Origin: Proteus columbae
GTDB taxonomy: Bacteria; Pseudomonadota; Gammaproteobacteria; Enterobacterales; Enterobacteriaceae
Assembly: GCF_002777965.1 (NCBI RefSeq)
Contig: NZ_NGVR01000028.1
Coordinates: 141,370-205,369 of the forward strand
Length of the DNA: 64,000 nt
Direction of reading: 5' to 3'
Under the pieces are notes generated by a model. That model did no database searches, had not been told where the DNA came from, and saw only the letters and a program-made list of their open reading frames with translations. The position numbers were made by a program, and so were the translations under genes. The first letter of the stretch is position 1, and every line of letters starts with the position of its first letter. Below are positions 22,617-33,444 of the stretch, one piece after another.

Positions 22617-23453
22617 ATGTCTGACTTTTCAGGGAAGGGTTGGCTTGCTGAAATCGTTTTACGTTATGAAGTAAAACGCGAAATAACACGTCTTACAGAA
22701 AAGCGCCATATCGGCCCATTAATGGTTCAGCGTCCTTTTTATCCTGAGCAAGGTATTGCACACACTTATTTGCTTCATCCCCCAGGTGGTGTGGTTGGTG
22801 GCGATAAACTATTGATCAATATTGATGTGCAGCCTCAAGCGCACGCGTTGCTCACAACACCCGGAGCCACTAAATTTTACCGTAGTGCAGGCGGTGTTGC
22901 TCGGCAAGTTCAAACCCTAAAAGTGGCAGCTAATGGCTTTTTAGAATGGTTGCCTCAAGAAAATATCTTTTTTCCTGAAGCTCAAGTTTGCCTAGAAACG
23001 CATATTCATATTGCCTCTACAGCCAGATTTATTGGCTGGGAAATCCAATGTTTTGGTCGCCCCGTTTTAAATGAATGGTTTGAAAATGGCAATGTAAAAG
23101 GGCGTTTAAATTTCTATATCGATGAAAAGCTGACATTAACTGAGTCGCTTTTTGTCGATGGTTTACAAAAAAGATCGGCTGCCATGCGTGAATTTCCGAT
23201 GTTAGGGTCACTTTATATTTATCCTGCATCTGATGAACTAAAAAGTGTTATTCAGCAGAGATTAACGGCTTTTTCAGCACCCCAAAACAGTGTGATTGAA
23301 TATGGTTTAACGGATGTTGATGGCATTTTAGTTTTACGGTTATTAGGCTCGCAAACAGAGCCGATGATGGCGTGTTTTGCACAAGTTTGGCAAACCGTAA
23401 GAGAACACTGGTTAGGTTATTGTCCTGAGCCGCCTCGTATATGGGCGACATAA
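22617..23453 (+). CDS. ureD: Urease accessory protein UreD
   Basis: 278 residues from the ATG at 22617, with AGGAG at 22607-22611. An in-frame TTG at 22602 is less likely. UreD (UreH) binds the urease apoprotein first and, with UreF and UreG, forms the maturation complex that guides nickel and CO2 to the active site. Conserved UreD segments such as [12 protein letters not shown] (residue ~60) and [11 protein letters not shown] (residue ~82) are visible. First gene of ureDABCEFG. Confidence 0.97.
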   Translation: MSDFSGKGWLAEIVLRYEVKREITRLTEKRHIGPLMVQRPFYPEQGIAHTYLLHPPGGVVGGDKLLINIDVQPQAHALLTTPGATKFYRSAGGVARQVQTLKVAANGFLEWLPQENIFFPEAQVCLETHIHIASTARFIGWEIQCFGRPVLNEWFENGNVKGRLNFYIDEKLTLTESLFVDGLQKRSAAMREFPMLGSLYIYPASDELKSVIQQRLTAFSAPQNSVIEYGLTDVDGILVLRLLGSQTEPMMACFAQVWQTVREHWLGYCPEPPRIWAT

Positions 23454-23474
23454 TCGTTAATTTTAGGAGCAGAA

Positions 23475-23777
23475 ATGGAATTAACACCAAGAGAAAAAGA
23501 TAAATTACTGCTTTTTACAGCGGGTCTTGTTGCTGAAAGACGTTTAGCGAAAGGGCTCAAGCTTAATTATCCTGAAGCGGTTGCATTGATCAGTTGCGCC
23601 ATTATGGAAGGGGCGAGAGAGGGTAAAACCGTTGCCCAATTGATGAGTGAAGGGCGCACTGTTTTGACTGCGGACCAAGTCATGGAAGGTGTGCCAGAAA
23701 TGATAAAAGACATTCAAGTGGAATGTACATTCCCTGATGGTACAAAACTTGTTTCTATTCATGATCCTATTGTGTAG
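23475..23777 (+). CDS. ureA: Urease gamma subunit
   Basis: 100 residues, the standard gamma-subunit length, with the family start [14 protein letters not shown] and the conserved [14 protein letters not shown] segment. Part of the (alpha-beta-gamma)3 urease trimer. 8 bp before ureB. Confidence 0.98.
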   Translation: MELTPREKDKLLLFTAGLVAERRLAKGLKLNYPEAVALISCAIMEGAREGKTVAQLMSEGRTVLTADQVMEGVPEMIKDIQVECTFPDGTKLVSIHDPIV

Positions 23778-23785
23778 GTGACAAC

Positions 23786-24112
23786 ATGATACCTGGTGAA
23801 ATTAGAGTTAACCAAGCATTAGGCGATATCGAACTTAATGCAGGTCGAGAAACAAAAAAAATACAGGTTGCCAATCATGGCGATAGACCCGTGCAAGTCG
23901 GCTCTCATTATCATTTTTATGAAGTGAATGAAGCGTTGAAATTTGAACGAGAAGACACATTAGGTTTTCGTTTAAATATTCCAGCGGGCATGGCGGTTCG
24001 TTTTGAACCGGGTCAAAGCCGTACTGTTGAATTAGTGGCTTTTGCAGGAAAGCGTGAAATTTACGGCTTTCACGGCAAAGTGATGGGTAAATTAGAGAGT
24101 GAGAAAAAATGA
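23786..24112 (+). CDS. ureB: Urease beta subunit
   Basis: 108 residues. The start MIPGEI and the conserved [19 protein letters not shown] segment identify UreB, which forms the outer beta-barrel of the trimer. Its end overlaps the ureC start by four bases, which suggests translational coupling. Confidence 0.98.
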   Translation: MIPGEIRVNQALGDIELNAGRETKKIQVANHGDRPVQVGSHYHFYEVNEALKFEREDTLGFRLNIPAGMAVRFEPGQSRTVELVAFAGKREIYGFHGKVMGKLESEKK

Positions 24113-25812
24113 AAACTATCTCACGTCAAGCTTATGCGGATATGTTTGGTCCAACAACGGGTGACCGTCTGCGATTAGCCGATACTGAGCTTTTTCTTGA
24201 AATTGAAAAAGACTTCACCACTTATGGCGAAGAGGTCAAGTTTGGTGGTGGTAAAGTTATTCGTGATGGTATGGGGCAGAGCCAAGTCGTCAATGCTGAA
24301 TGTGTCGATGTGCTTATTACAAATGCCATTATTTTAGATCATTGGGGTATCGTAAAAGCGGATATCGGTATTAAAGATGGCCGCATTGTGGGTATCGGTA
24401 AAGCGGGTAATCCGGATGTACAGCCTAATGTGGATATTGTTGTAGGGCCTGCCACAGAAGTGGTTGCAGGCGAAGGTAAAATAGTTACCGCAGGTGGCGT
24501 TGATACGCACATTCACTTTATCTGCCCTCAGCAAGCACAAGAAGGTTTAGTGTCTGGTGTCACCACGTTTATTGGTGGTGGTACAGGGCCAGTTGCTGGA
24601 ACAAATGCAACCACAGTAACCCCCGGTATTTGGAACATGCACCGTATGTTAGAAGCGGTTGATGAACTCCCGATTAACGTTGGCTTATTCGGTAAGGGCT
24701 GTGTGAGTCAACCGCAAGCAGTTCGTGAGCAAATTGAAGCGGGTGCTATTGGTCTAAAAATTCATGAAGACTGGGGCGCAACACCAATGGCAATTCATAA
24801 CTGCCTTAATGTTGCCGATGAAATGGATGTGCAAGTTGCTATTCACTCTGACACTTTAAATGAAGGGGGTTTCTACGAAGAAACCGTGAAAGCGATAGCC
24901 GGCCGAGTGATCCACGTTTTCCACACCGAAGGCGCGGGTGGTGGGCACGCACCTGATGTAATTAAATCAGTCGGAGAGCCGAATATTCTCCCCGCTTCAA
25001 CCAATCCTACAATGCCTTATACCATTAACACGGTAGATGAGCATCTTGATATGTTGATGGTTTGCCATCACCTTGATCCTTCTATTCCTGAAGATGTGGC
25101 TTTTGCTGAGTCGCGCATTCGCCGTGAAACCATTGCAGCAGAAGATATCTTACATGATATGGGTGCTATTTCTGTTATGTCGTCGGACTCGCAGGCAATG
25201 GGGCGTGTAGGTGAAGTTATTCTTCGTACTTGGCAATGTGCACACAAAATGAAATTACAACGTGGCACATTAGAAGGTGATACCGCTGAAAGTGATAACC
25301 ATCGTATTAAACGCTATGTAGCGAAATACACTATTAATCCTGCTTTAGCGCATGGTATCGCACATGAAGTCGGTTCTATTGAAAAAGGGAAATTGGCTGA
25401 TTTAGTTTTATGGGATCCAGCTTTCTTTGGTGTGAAACCCGCATTGATCATGAAAGGTGGCATGGTGGCTTATGCACCAATGGGTGATATTAATGCCGCT
25501 ATTCCAACACCTCAGCCTGTGCATTATCGTCCAATGTATGCATGTTTAGGTAAAGCGAAATATCAAACGTCGATGATCTTTATGTCGAAAGCAGGGATCG
25601 ACGCAGGTGTACCTGAAAAGCTAGGTTTAAAGAGCTTAATTGGTCGTGTTAAAGGTTGTCGTAATATTACGAAAGCTTCGATGATCCACAATAGTTATGT
25701 GCCTCATATCGAGCTTGATCCTCAAACTTATATTGTGAAAGCTGATGGTGTGCCATTAGTGTGTGAACCTGCAACGCAATTACCCATGGCACAACGCTAT
25801 TTCCTCTTTTGA
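24109..25812 (+). CDS. ureC: Urease alpha (catalytic) subunit
   Basis: 567 residues. All nickel-centre residues are visible: the HIHF pair near 134-136, carbamylated Lys217 (GLKIHEDWG), the two histidines of [17 protein letters not shown] near 246 and 272, and Asp in [10 protein letters not shown] near 360. The flap region with the catalytic His is MVCHHLDPS near 320. It hydrolyses urea to ammonia and carbamate. The enzyme should be active, since no key residue is missing. Confidence 0.99.
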   Translation: MKTISRQAYADMFGPTTGDRLRLADTELFLEIEKDFTTYGEEVKFGGGKVIRDGMGQSQVVNAECVDVLITNAIILDHWGIVKADIGIKDGRIVGIGKAGNPDVQPNVDIVVGPATEVVAGEGKIVTAGGVDTHIHFICPQQAQEGLVSGVTTFIGGGTGPVAGTNATTVTPGIWNMHRMLEAVDELPINVGLFGKGCVSQPQAVREQIEAGAIGLKIHEDWGATPMAIHNCLNVADEMDVQVAIHSDTLNEGGFYEETVKAIAGRVIHVFHTEGAGGGHAPDVIKSVGEPNILPASTNPTMPYTINTVDEHLDMLMVCHHLDPSIPEDVAFAESRIRRETIAAEDILHDMGAISVMSSDSQAMGRVGEVILRTWQCAHKMKLQRGTLEGDTAESDNHRIKRYVAKYTINPALAHGIAHEVGSIEKGKLADLVLWDPAFFGVKPALIMKGGMVAYAPMGDINAAIPTPQPVHYRPMYACLGKAKYQTSMIFMSKAGIDAGVPEKLGLKSLIGRVKGCRNITKASMIHNSYVPHIELDPQTYIVKADGVPLVCEPATQLPMAQRYFLF

Positions 25813-25838
25813 TTAGCGTTTTACCGAGAATGTAGAGA

Positions 25839-26339
25839 ATGAAGAGATTTACTCAACTTATTGATAAACAAAAAGTGCTTGAAACAGCAATGTCAGAAAA
25901 ACAGGCGCTTACTTTGTGCTTAACGATGGATGAACGAACCAAAAGTCGTTTAAAAGTGACATTAAGTGATGGACAAGAAGCTGGGCTATTTTTGCCTCGT
26001 GGTACGGTGCTAAAAGAGGGCGATATCTTACTGTCAGAAGATAATACGCTGGTAACGATTGAAGCTGCAAAAGAGCAAGTTTCGACTGTATATAGTGACG
26101 ATCCGCTATTATTGGCTCGTGTTTGTTATCACTTAGGTAATCGTCATGTTCCATTACAAATTGAAGCGGGGTGGTGTCGTTATTTTCATGATCATGTTTT
26201 AGATGATATGGCGAGAGGCTTAGGCGCTAATGTGGTTGTGGGTTTAGAGAAATACCAACCTGAACCGGGTGCTTATGGTGGATCGTCAGGTGGTCATCAT
26301 CACCATCATCACTCTCACGACGATCATCATCATCACTAA
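25839..26339 (+). CDS. ureE: Urease nickel metallochaperone UreE
   Basis: 166 residues: a peptide-binding N-terminal domain, a metal-binding domain (about 75-145), and a histidine-rich tail with eleven His in the last sixteen residues. The tail is known in the family to store several nickel ions. Donates nickel to UreG. Follows ureC by 26 bp. Confidence 0.97.
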   Translation: MKRFTQLIDKQKVLETAMSEKQALTLCLTMDERTKSRLKVTLSDGQEAGLFLPRGTVLKEGDILLSEDNTLVTIEAAKEQVSTVYSDDPLLLARVCYHLGNRHVPLQIEAGWCRYFHDHVLDDMARGLGANVVVGLEKYQPEPGAYGGSSGGHHHHHHSHDDHHHH

Positions 26340-26363
26340 TTATTTGAATAAGGGAGCCTATTG

Positions 26364-27029
26364 ATGCTTGCAGATCTACGCTTATATCAATTAGTCAGTC
26401 CTTCTTTACCTGTGGGATCGTTTACTTATTCTCAAGGGTTAGAGTGGGCGATTGAAAAGGGGTGGGTTTGTTGTCCTCAAACATTAGCGGATTGGCTAAG
26501 TACCCAAATGACCAGCACTTTAGCAACGTTAGAGCTCCCTATCTTACGGCGATTACAAGAAAATTTGGCACAAGCTAAAATGAGTGAAGTGAAATATTGG
26601 TGTGATTTTATTGTCGCAAGTCGTGAAACTAAAGAGTTAAGACAAGAAGAGCGCCAACGAGGTATCGCTTTTGCTCGTTTACTTCCTCAATTAGATATTG
26701 AGTTAGATGAAATTTTACAAGCGTGTGTAAAGCAGACACAACTTATGGCGTTTGCGTTAGCTGCTGTGAAATGGAATATTTCCTCTGAAAAGTTATGTTG
26801 TGCTTACGCTTGGGGTTGGCTTGAAAATACTGTGATGTCAGGAGTAAAACTGATCCCATTAGGACAAAGTGCAGGGCAGAAAACATTGTTTACATTAGCA
26901 GAGCAGATCCCTGCAATTGTTGAGCAATCCGCACATTGGCCAACGGAAGATATTGGGAGTTTTACACCCGCGCAAATTATTGCCAGTAGTCGCCATGAAA
27001 CACAATACACTCGACTTTTTCGTTCATGA
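26364..27029 (+). CDS. ureF: Urease accessory protein UreF
   Basis: 221 residues from the ATG at 26364, behind GGGAG. An upstream in-frame TTG at 26361 is ignored. It is all-helical, with the typical start [19 protein letters not shown] and the C-terminal [13 protein letters not shown]. UreF bridges UreD and UreG and acts as a checkpoint for GTP-driven nickel delivery. Confidence 0.97.
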   Translation: MLADLRLYQLVSPSLPVGSFTYSQGLEWAIEKGWVCCPQTLADWLSTQMTSTLATLELPILRRLQENLAQAKMSEVKYWCDFIVASRETKELRQEERQRGIAFARLLPQLDIELDEILQACVKQTQLMAFALAAVKWNISSEKLCCAYAWGWLENTVMSGVKLIPLGQSAGQKTLFTLAEQIPAIVEQSAHWPTEDIGSFTPAQIIASSRHETQYTRLFRS

Positions 27030-27038
27030 GACATCTAT

Positions 27039-27656
27039 ATGCAAGAATATAATCAACCACTACGTATTGGTGTGGGAGGTCCTGTTGGATCAGGAAAAAC
27101 CGCACTGCTAGAAGTTCTTTGTAAAGCCATGCGCGACACTTATGAAATCGCGGTTGTGACTAACGATATTTATACTCAAGAAGATGCCAAGATCTTAACG
27201 CGAGCTGAAGCATTAGATGCGGATCGTATTATTGGTGTTGAAACGGGAGGTTGTCCTCATACTGCTATTCGTGAAGATGCATCAATGAATCTTGCAGCGG
27301 TTGAAGAATTAGCTATGCGCCACAAAAATCTGGATATCGTTTTTGTGGAAAGTGGTGGTGATAACTTAAGTGCGACATTTAGCCCAGAGCTTGCTGATTT
27401 AACCATTTACGTAATTGATGTTGCCGAAGGTGAAAAGATCCCTCGTAAAGGTGGCCCTGGTATTACCCACTCTGATCTGCTCGTGATCAACAAGATCGAT
27501 CTAGCGCCTTATGTTGGTGCATCATTAGAAGTGATGGAAGCAGACACAGCAAGAATGCGTCCTGTGAAGCCTTATGTTTTCACAAATCTAAAAGAAAAAG
27601 TGGGTTTGGAAACTATTATCGATTTTATTATTGATAAAGGGATGTTAAGACGCTAA
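27039..27656 (+). CDS. ureG: Urease accessory GTPase UreG
   Basis: 205 residues. P-loop GPVGSGKT at residues 14-21, the nickel-binding CPHT motif after VETGG (about residue 69-72), and the guanine-specificity NKID motif. A SIMIBI-class GTPase that dimerises on nickel. Last gene of the urease operon, 9 bp after ureF. Confidence 0.98.
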   Translation: MQEYNQPLRIGVGGPVGSGKTALLEVLCKAMRDTYEIAVVTNDIYTQEDAKILTRAEALDADRIIGVETGGCPHTAIREDASMNLAAVEELAMRHKNLDIVFVESGGDNLSATFSPELADLTIYVIDVAEGEKIPRKGGPGITHSDLLVINKIDLAPYVGASLEVMEADTARMRPVKPYVFTNLKEKVGLETIIDFIIDKGMLRR

Positions 27657-27701
27657 CAGCTTGTTGAGTAAAGGCGAGTTTTAGTTGAAAAAGAAACTGA
27701 A

Positions 27702-27734
27702 AGTATCGGTCATTTTACTATAAAGACCGATACT
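27702..27734. terminator. Hairpin between ureG and dolP (possible terminator)
   Basis: Perfect 10-bp inverted repeat AGTATCGGTC/GACCGATACT with a 13-nt loop, between two convergent genes. Neither side has a clean T-run, so it may instead stabilise mRNA ends or work with Rho. Confidence 0.45.
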
Positions 27735-27769
27735 GTCAGGATAATCTAAAAACGATATTACTAATGGGA

Positions 27770-28348
27770 TCAGTTAAGGTAAGTAAATGCGGTGGTTACT
27801 TTTACTACCCCTTTGGTTTCACTGGCAATTTTTGCAACAGCAGCCCCTTCTTGGCGGGTTAAAATACCAAATAAGAACACTTCACCATTTTCAGTGATCA
27901 CTTTTACAGAAGAAGATTTTACTGAATCACTGCCTAAAATTTGAGAGCGCACTTTGGTTGTTAACCATGTATCTGAAGATGCTGTGCCTAATGTCACAGG
28001 CTCACCTTGGCGAACTTCGTTGTAGACGTTATTCACCCCTTCAACCTGACTTGCGACTTGTTTTGCCGTATTCGCAACAGACATATCAGGGCTTTGACCT
28101 GTTAACAGAATATTGCCTTGATAAGCGGTAGCTACAATACGTGAATTGCTTTTCTTGATCTGTTCGTTTTTGTTTAGAGCACCAGAAACACGAGCTTCCA
28201 AGGTACCATCGTCAACTTGTTGCCCTAATGAACGAGGATCGGTTGCAGTTTTACCCGCAACTGCGGCCGTGCCGACAACAGCTGCGCCGATACAACCTTG
28301 CAGTAAAAGTGCAGAACACAGCACTGCAGTGATAGGAAGCAATTTCAT
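27770..28348 (-). CDS. dolP: Outer-membrane BON-domain lipoprotein DolP (YraP)
   Basis: 192 residues. The lipobox LLQGC makes Cys19 the lipidation site, and two BON domains follow (about 45-115 and 120-190). E. coli DolP (191 aa) sits at division sites and supports outer-membrane integrity and the BAM complex. It starts 9 bp after diaA and probably forms one transcript with diaA and yraN. Confidence 0.95.
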   Translation of the reverse strand: MKLLPITAVLCSALLLQGCIGAAVVGTAAVAGKTATDPRSLGQQVDDGTLEARVSGALNKNEQIKKSNSRIVATAYQGNILLTGQSPDMSVANTAKQVASQVEGVNNVYNEVRQGEPVTLGTASSDTWLTTKVRSQILGSDSVKSSSVKVITENGEVFLFGILTRQEGAAVAKIASETKGVVKVTTAFTYLN

Positions 28349-28357
28349 AGTAACTCC

Positions 28358-28948
28358 TTAGTCATCCTGATGTGGGAATAATGTATTATCAATCAAATCA
28401 CAGAGACAATTAACTGTTAGCATCTGAACTTCCTGTATTCTGACGGTACGTTGAGATGGAATACGAATTTCAACGTCTTGAGGGCCTAATAACCCAGCAA
28501 GCTCTCCGCCATCATAACCTGTTAATGCAACAATGGTCATATCTCGTGTAACAGCGGCTTCAACGGCTTTAATAATACTTCTGCTGTTACCGTGCGTTGA
28601 GATAGCAAGTAGCACATCTCCTGCTTGTCCTAATGCACGCACTTGTTTTGCATAGATTTCATCGTGCTGCTGATTCCCCATAATTGCAGTCATCACAACG
28701 CTATCTGTGTTTAACGATAATGCAGGCAAGCTTGGGCGCTCAGTTTCAAAACGATGGATCATGCTTGCGGCAAATCGCTGTGCTGTTGCTGCTGAGCTGC
28801 CGTTTCCACAGCTTAATATTTTATGGCCGTTTAACAAAGATTGAACCATCATCATGGCGGCTCTGGAAATGGCATCTGGTAATGCTTCTGCTGCTGCAAT
28901 TTGAGTTTGAATACTCTCTGTAAAGCAGACTTTGATTCTATCAAGCAC
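28358..28948 (-). CDS. diaA: DnaA initiator-associating protein DiaA
   Basis: 196 residues, identical in length to E. coli DiaA. It is a SIS (sugar isomerase) fold with the [14 protein letters not shown] loop near residue 48. DiaA tetramers bind DnaA and promote timely initiation at oriC. It lies between yraN and dolP as in E. coli. Paralogue GmhA is the main alternative, but context decides. Confidence 0.95.
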   Translation of the reverse strand: MLDRIKVCFTESIQTQIAAAEALPDAISRAAMMMVQSLLNGHKILSCGNGSSAATAQRFAASMIHRFETERPSLPALSLNTDSVVMTAIMGNQQHDEIYAKQVRALGQAGDVLLAISTHGNSRSIIKAVEAAVTRDMTIVALTGYDGGELAGLLGPQDVEIRIPSQRTVRIQEVQMLTVNCLCDLIDNTLFPHQDD

Positions 28949-28970
28949 GTTAAGACCTATATAATCTAAT

Positions 28971-29348
28971 TTAACGAATAAATTCCGTATAATCGAGAAT
29001 GTTTTTTAACCATATTAGCTGGCGTTGATTAAATGCACAAATATCAAAACGACAGTCTGAAGTCTCGATACTTTCTTGGCGTTGAGCTAACCAACATCTT
29101 GCTGTACGCCATAAGCGACGCCGTTTTGAGGTAGTAATAGAGCTTATTGCATCACCAAATAAGATGTTACGTCTAAAACGAACCTCAACAAATACCCATG
29201 TCCTCTTTTCCTGCATAATAAGATCAATTTCTCCACAGGGATATCGGACATTACGCTCAATCAATATTAATCCTTGTTGGCGTAAATATTTTAGCGCTTT
29301 TTTCTCATAGTATAGCCCTAAAAAATAAGGACTTTTAGAAAAAATCAT
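28971..29348 (-). CDS. yraN: YraN family endonuclease-like protein (UPF0102)
   Basis: 125 residues with the restriction-endonuclease-like signature: GxxxE...AxxYL at the start, then [14 protein letters not shown] and a WVFVEVRFR motif (the acidic/Lys catalytic pattern is partly kept). No function is proven for the family. Located between lpoA and diaA, conserved order. Confidence 0.92.
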   Translation of the reverse strand: MIFSKSPYFLGLYYEKKALKYLRQQGLILIERNVRYPCGEIDLIMQEKRTWVFVEVRFRRNILFGDAISSITTSKRRRLWRTARCWLAQRQESIETSDCRFDICAFNQRQLIWLKNILDYTEFIR

Positions 29349-29376
29349 CCATGATTTCCTTCTTTATCTCACACAT

Positions 29377-29407
29377 AAAATAAACCGCCTTTATGGCGGT
29401 TTATTTT
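29377..29407 (-). terminator. Terminator of lpoA
   Basis: A 13-bp stem AAAATAAACCGCC/GGCGGTTTATTTT with a 5-nt loop, 22 bp after the lpoA stop. Confidence 0.92.
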
Positions 29408-29428
29408 AATGATAACTAAATATGCGTA

Positions 29429-31183
29429 TTACTGTACAACAGGTTCAATTTTACCTTGTTTAAACTGCATCCAAGGAAGTTCTCTATAAACAGTACAGTT
29501 GTTTTCAACACGCAATGAACCTGAAATACCATTAAAACGTAATGTGCCTTTTGTCAGGTCATTGTAATTGTTTGCTAATGACCATGCATCAATTCCCATG
29601 GCATAAAGACGCATTAATGAGTAATCGTTCGCAAATTTGCTTGATGCCTTTTGCATTAACGGCAAATTAGCGCCAGTCATCAATGGAATATCACTAAATT
29701 GAATACCATCCATCTCCATACGGAAATCAGGGCCTGTTCCACCTTGGTTACTACGCGAACTAACATAAATTGGTGGACGCTTTTGGGTACTGATTGCCAT
29801 ATCAATCATTGGTTTAATTAAGGTTAATTCATCGCTAGTCGCAATGATGTAAACCGAATCAATAGCACCACTCGCAGATGGAATAGATTGCGTTTCTAAT
29901 GGCAAAGGTGCATTAGCTGTTGGTAGTACAGGTGTACCAGTCATACGAATACCCACACCACGGTTAATAGAGGCTTTTAAGCTATCAACAGAACTAAATG
30001 TTTGTTGTAAAACGGTGCCACCACCCGTGCGTTGCCACTCATCAGCAAATGTTTGTGCCATTCTTTGGCCAAATTTATTATCAGGAACAATAATTAATGG
30101 GTTTGATTTTTGTTGCTGACGTAAATGTTGTGCCGCATTACGTGTTTCATCTTCTGGTGAAAGCGAGAAGAAGCAAACCGTGGTTGCAGAAGGCACATTA
30201 TCTAACTCATTGAGTGCTAATACAGGTAAACCACTTTGAAGCTCTATCGTCTTCATGACTTCAGGTTTTAGCAGTGGGCCGACAATTAAGTTGGCTCCGT
30301 CTTGCTGTACTTTCTTCAATAAAACGTCGATAGATTGGCTATTGGTATCATAAACAATCACTTGACGAGAGTTTTGTGCAACAGGATCTAAGCGTAATGT
30401 TGTATCACCAGAAAATGTTGAGCTCTCTTTTTCTTGATCTTGAGTCGCTTGCGTATTTTCGGTTGTTTCTTTTGCTGTATCTGTTGCAGGTGTCTCTGTA
30501 TTACTGATGCCTAATTCTTCTAAAATTGATGCAAGGCTGTCGTCATTTTTAGGTGCTTGTGGCGCTGGCATAGCTTGAGGTTGCGGTAAACCACTTTGTG
30601 CATCAAGAAAACCTTGGCGAATAGCTTCACCAAAGACTTTCGCTTGCCCTGTTAAAGGCAATAATAATGCGATTTGGCTACTTGTACTCACAGAGGGTTG
30701 TGAAAGACGTAATAATGATGCTGGAAGGGTTAACGCAGCTGGATTACGAGGATAGCGAGTCTGCCATTCTCTGACCGCTGTGGATAACTTATCAGCGTCA
30801 TCTTTGTTGTATTCATAGGTATTCAGTAAATCTAACCAACCTTGCAGTGTATTTTCATCTGCTTTGATAACAACGCCACGGCGTTGCTCTGGTGTGAGTT
30901 TGGTTAGCGTGAGCCATGTATCATCAATATTTTTCTGATGCAGTTGTGGATCAGTAATTAATGTTTCTAACCCAATATAGGCTCTAATAACATCTAAAGA
31001 TGCTAGCCCTTGAGCATCATCAATCACTTTTTGAAATTGTTTCATCTCCATTTCTGCTTTTGCAGCTGGAGTGAGAGGTTGTTCTTGTTGCCCCGTCAGG
31101 GTACAACCTGACATAATCAACGCAGAGAGTATCGCAGTATAGGATAAACCTGTTTTAAAACGCACAAAAATTGAGGAAAGCAT
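29429..31183 (-). CDS. lpoA: Penicillin-binding protein activator LpoA
   Basis: 584 residues. It is an outer-membrane lipoprotein with lipobox MSGC (Cys27), an N-terminal TPR-like domain (about 30-165) and a periplasmic-binding-protein-like C-terminal domain (about 168-584). It activates PBP1A from the outer membrane. About 95 residues shorter than E. coli LpoA (678) and closer to Haemophilus (575). A low-complexity Thr/Glu/Gln stretch lies at ~225-258. Divergent from rsmI. Confidence 0.95.
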   Translation of the reverse strand: MLSSIFVRFKTGLSYTAILSALIMSGCTLTGQQEQPLTPAAKAEMEMKQFQKVIDDAQGLASLDVIRAYIGLETLITDPQLHQKNIDDTWLTLTKLTPEQRRGVVIKADENTLQGWLDLLNTYEYNKDDADKLSTAVREWQTRYPRNPAALTLPASLLRLSQPSVSTSSQIALLLPLTGQAKVFGEAIRQGFLDAQSGLPQPQAMPAPQAPKNDDSLASILEELGISNTETPATDTAKETTENTQATQDQEKESSTFSGDTTLRLDPVAQNSRQVIVYDTNSQSIDVLLKKVQQDGANLIVGPLLKPEVMKTIELQSGLPVLALNELDNVPSATTVCFFSLSPEDETRNAAQHLRQQQKSNPLIIVPDNKFGQRMAQTFADEWQRTGGGTVLQQTFSSVDSLKASINRGVGIRMTGTPVLPTANAPLPLETQSIPSASGAIDSVYIIATSDELTLIKPMIDMAISTQKRPPIYVSSRSNQGGTGPDFRMEMDGIQFSDIPLMTGANLPLMQKASSKFANDYSLMRLYAMGIDAWSLANNYNDLTKGTLRFNGISGSLRVENNCTVYRELPWMQFKQGKIEPVVQ

Positions 31184-31244
31184 ACTGTACCCAGTGATGT
31201 TTTATAATTATGCTCAATTTTAAATCGGTCATTCGGAATAAACA

Positions 31245-32123
31245 ATGAATCAACCTAATCGAGCAGCGGTAACGACATCCACACTGTACATAGTACCCAC
31301 ACCTATTGGTAATCTGGGCGATATCACCCAGCGGGCACTTGATGTGCTGTCTCATGTCGATTTAATTGCTGCAGAAGATACCCGTCATACAGGGCTTCTA
31401 TTACAGCACTTTGCCATTAACGCACGTTTGTATGCGTTACATGATCATAATGAACAGCAAAAAGCGGATCAATTAATTAGCAAATTACAACAGGGGCTAA
31501 GTATCGCATTAGTCTCTGATGCAGGTACACCATTAATTAACGATCCTGGCTATCATTTAGTCAATCAATGTCGTAAGAATGGCATCAATGTTGTGCCATT
31601 ACCCGGCGCTTGTGCTGCTATTACGGCACTTTCTGCAGCAGGGCTTCCTTCTGATCGTTTTTGTTATGAAGGCTTTTTGCCAGCAAAAACAAAAAGTCGT
31701 CAGGATTGTTTACGCGCATTATCAGAAGAGCCTCGTACATTGATTTTTTATGAATCAACACATCGGCTGTTAGATAGTTTAGCTGATATGGTGACAGTTT
31801 GGGGTGAAGATCGCTACGTAGTATTAGCGAGAGAGCTCACAAAAACGTGGGAAACTATTCAAGGCATGCCTGTTGGTGAATTACTTAAATGGGTACTTGA
31901 AGATGAAAATCGCCGTAAAGGTGAAATGGTATTAATTGTTGAAGGTTATGAAAAACCCGTTGATGACGATTTCTCCCCAGAAGTATTACGGACACTTGCG
32001 ATTTTACAAAAAGAGTTACCACTGAAAAAAGCGGCAGCCGTCACTGCTGAGATTTATGGCGTGAAGAAAAATGCACTCTATAAACATGTCATTGAGCAAA
32101 ATGGTGAAGCTCAAGACGAGTAA
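31245..32123 (+). CDS. rsmI: 16S rRNA (cytidine(1402)-2'-O)-methyltransferase RsmI
   Basis: 292 residues. The start [22 protein letters not shown] and the motif [10 protein letters not shown] are diagnostic of the tetrapyrrole-methylase-fold RsmI. It uses SAM to 2'-O-methylate C1402 in the ribosomal P site. Divergent from lpoA with 61 bp between starts. Confidence 0.97.
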   Translation: MNQPNRAAVTTSTLYIVPTPIGNLGDITQRALDVLSHVDLIAAEDTRHTGLLLQHFAINARLYALHDHNEQQKADQLISKLQQGLSIALVSDAGTPLINDPGYHLVNQCRKNGINVVPLPGACAAITALSAAGLPSDRFCYEGFLPAKTKSRQDCLRALSEEPRTLIFYESTHRLLDSLADMVTVWGEDRYVVLARELTKTWETIQGMPVGELLKWVLEDENRRKGEMVLIVEGYEKPVDDDFSPEVLRTLAILQKELPLKKAAAVTAEIYGVKKNALYKHVIEQNGEAQDE

Positions 32124-32142
32124 AGTGATTTTTTAGCTTCTT

Positions 32143-32184
32143 TTGCTATACATTTTCTACCAAAATCCCTATAATCCGCACCCT
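32143..32184 (+). promoter_or_regulatory. rnpB promoter
   Basis: -35 TATACA (32147-32152), 17-bp spacer, consensus -10 TATAAT (32170-32175), about 10 bp before the mature 5' end of RNase P RNA. Confidence 0.8.
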
Positions 32185-32558
<374 letters not shown>

Positions 32559-32563
32559 CATAA

Positions 32564-32600
32564 AAAACCCTCGATTCACACTGTGTTTCGAGGGTTTTCT
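32564..32600 (+). terminator. Terminator of rnpB
   Basis: AAAACCCTCGA/TCGAGGGTTTT stem followed by a T-rich tract, immediately after the RNase P RNA. Confidence 0.92.
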
Positions 32601-32626
32601 GTTTTTAAGCCCATCTAAATCAACTT

Positions 32627-33331
32627 TCACGAAATAATATCAATAAACAAGCCACGAAACTCAGCCGAGCTTTTTAACGTGATACTATGGCTGTCTTGAA
32701 TAAAAGCCCCATCACCACACTGAATTTGCCCATTTTCTTGTGTTGACGTTTGCAAATAGGTGCCGCCTTTTATGGATTGTAAAAAGCCTTTTTGTCCTTT
32801 TATTTGCAGTGTAATTTCATCGCCTGCTTGCAAATGAATATGATAGAGCCAAATTGTTTGCCTTAACATCAACGAGCCATCATCACCCGTAGGTGAAGCT
32901 AACAATTGATATTTTAGGTTTTCATCTAAAGCCAATTTTTGTGAAGCTAAACTTTCTTGTTGTGGACACGCATTTAACCACAACTGAATACGGGTTAACG
33001 GTGTATCAGAACTGCTGTTTTTCTCTATATACGTATCAGTATTATGAGGTGAAATAAGTAAGCACTCATTTTCTTTTGCCGTTACTGTACGTCCCATATT
33101 ATCAAGGTATGTCGCTTCCCCTTGAAGGATCAGATTAACCACATCAACATGAGGGTAAGTCTTTGCTTTAAATTCAGAATTTGGGGCAAGCACTTCTTGG
33201 TTGAGAACTCTTAGTGTGCCATAGTCTAAAAAATGAGGGTCAAAGTAGTGGCCAAAGGAAAATGTGTAGCGAGCTTGTAGCCAACCATAATCCGCTTTAC
33301 CACACTGTTGTGCTGTTCTGTATTTTATCAT
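32627..33331 (-). CDS. yhaK: Pirin-family bicupin YhaK
   Basis: 234 residues from the ATG at 33331. The frame opens further upstream, but family proteins begin near MI(K/T)xRTA. The strong match to E. coli YhaK (233 aa) includes TARQCG-type start, DYGWLQARYTFSFGHYFDP and GDGAFI. Bicupin pirin-like proteins may respond to oxidants, but the function is not established. Divergent from the LysR gene yhaJ, which may control it. Confidence 0.93.
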   Translation of the reverse strand: MIKYRTAQQCGKADYGWLQARYTFSFGHYFDPHFLDYGTLRVLNQEVLAPNSEFKAKTYPHVDVVNLILQGEATYLDNMGRTVTAKENECLLISPHNTDTYIEKNSSSDTPLTRIQLWLNACPQQESLASQKLALDENLKYQLLASPTGDDGSLMLRQTIWLYHIHLQAGDEITLQIKGQKGFLQSIKGGTYLQTSTQENGQIQCGDGAFIQDSHSITLKSSAEFRGLFIDIIS

Positions 33332-33444
33332 AGCGGTATTTTTCGAGTAGATTATCAATATATTTATCATAGAGGTATGGACTGTCTATTGTTAGCAAGT
33401 TAATCTGGTGCCTATAATCAAATTATTTGATAGAGATAAGTATA

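Noticed and set aside
26292..26336. His-rich UreE tail as a cloning tag
   Set aside because: It is irregular (Ser, Asp and Asp interrupt it) and UreE proteins of this group naturally end so.
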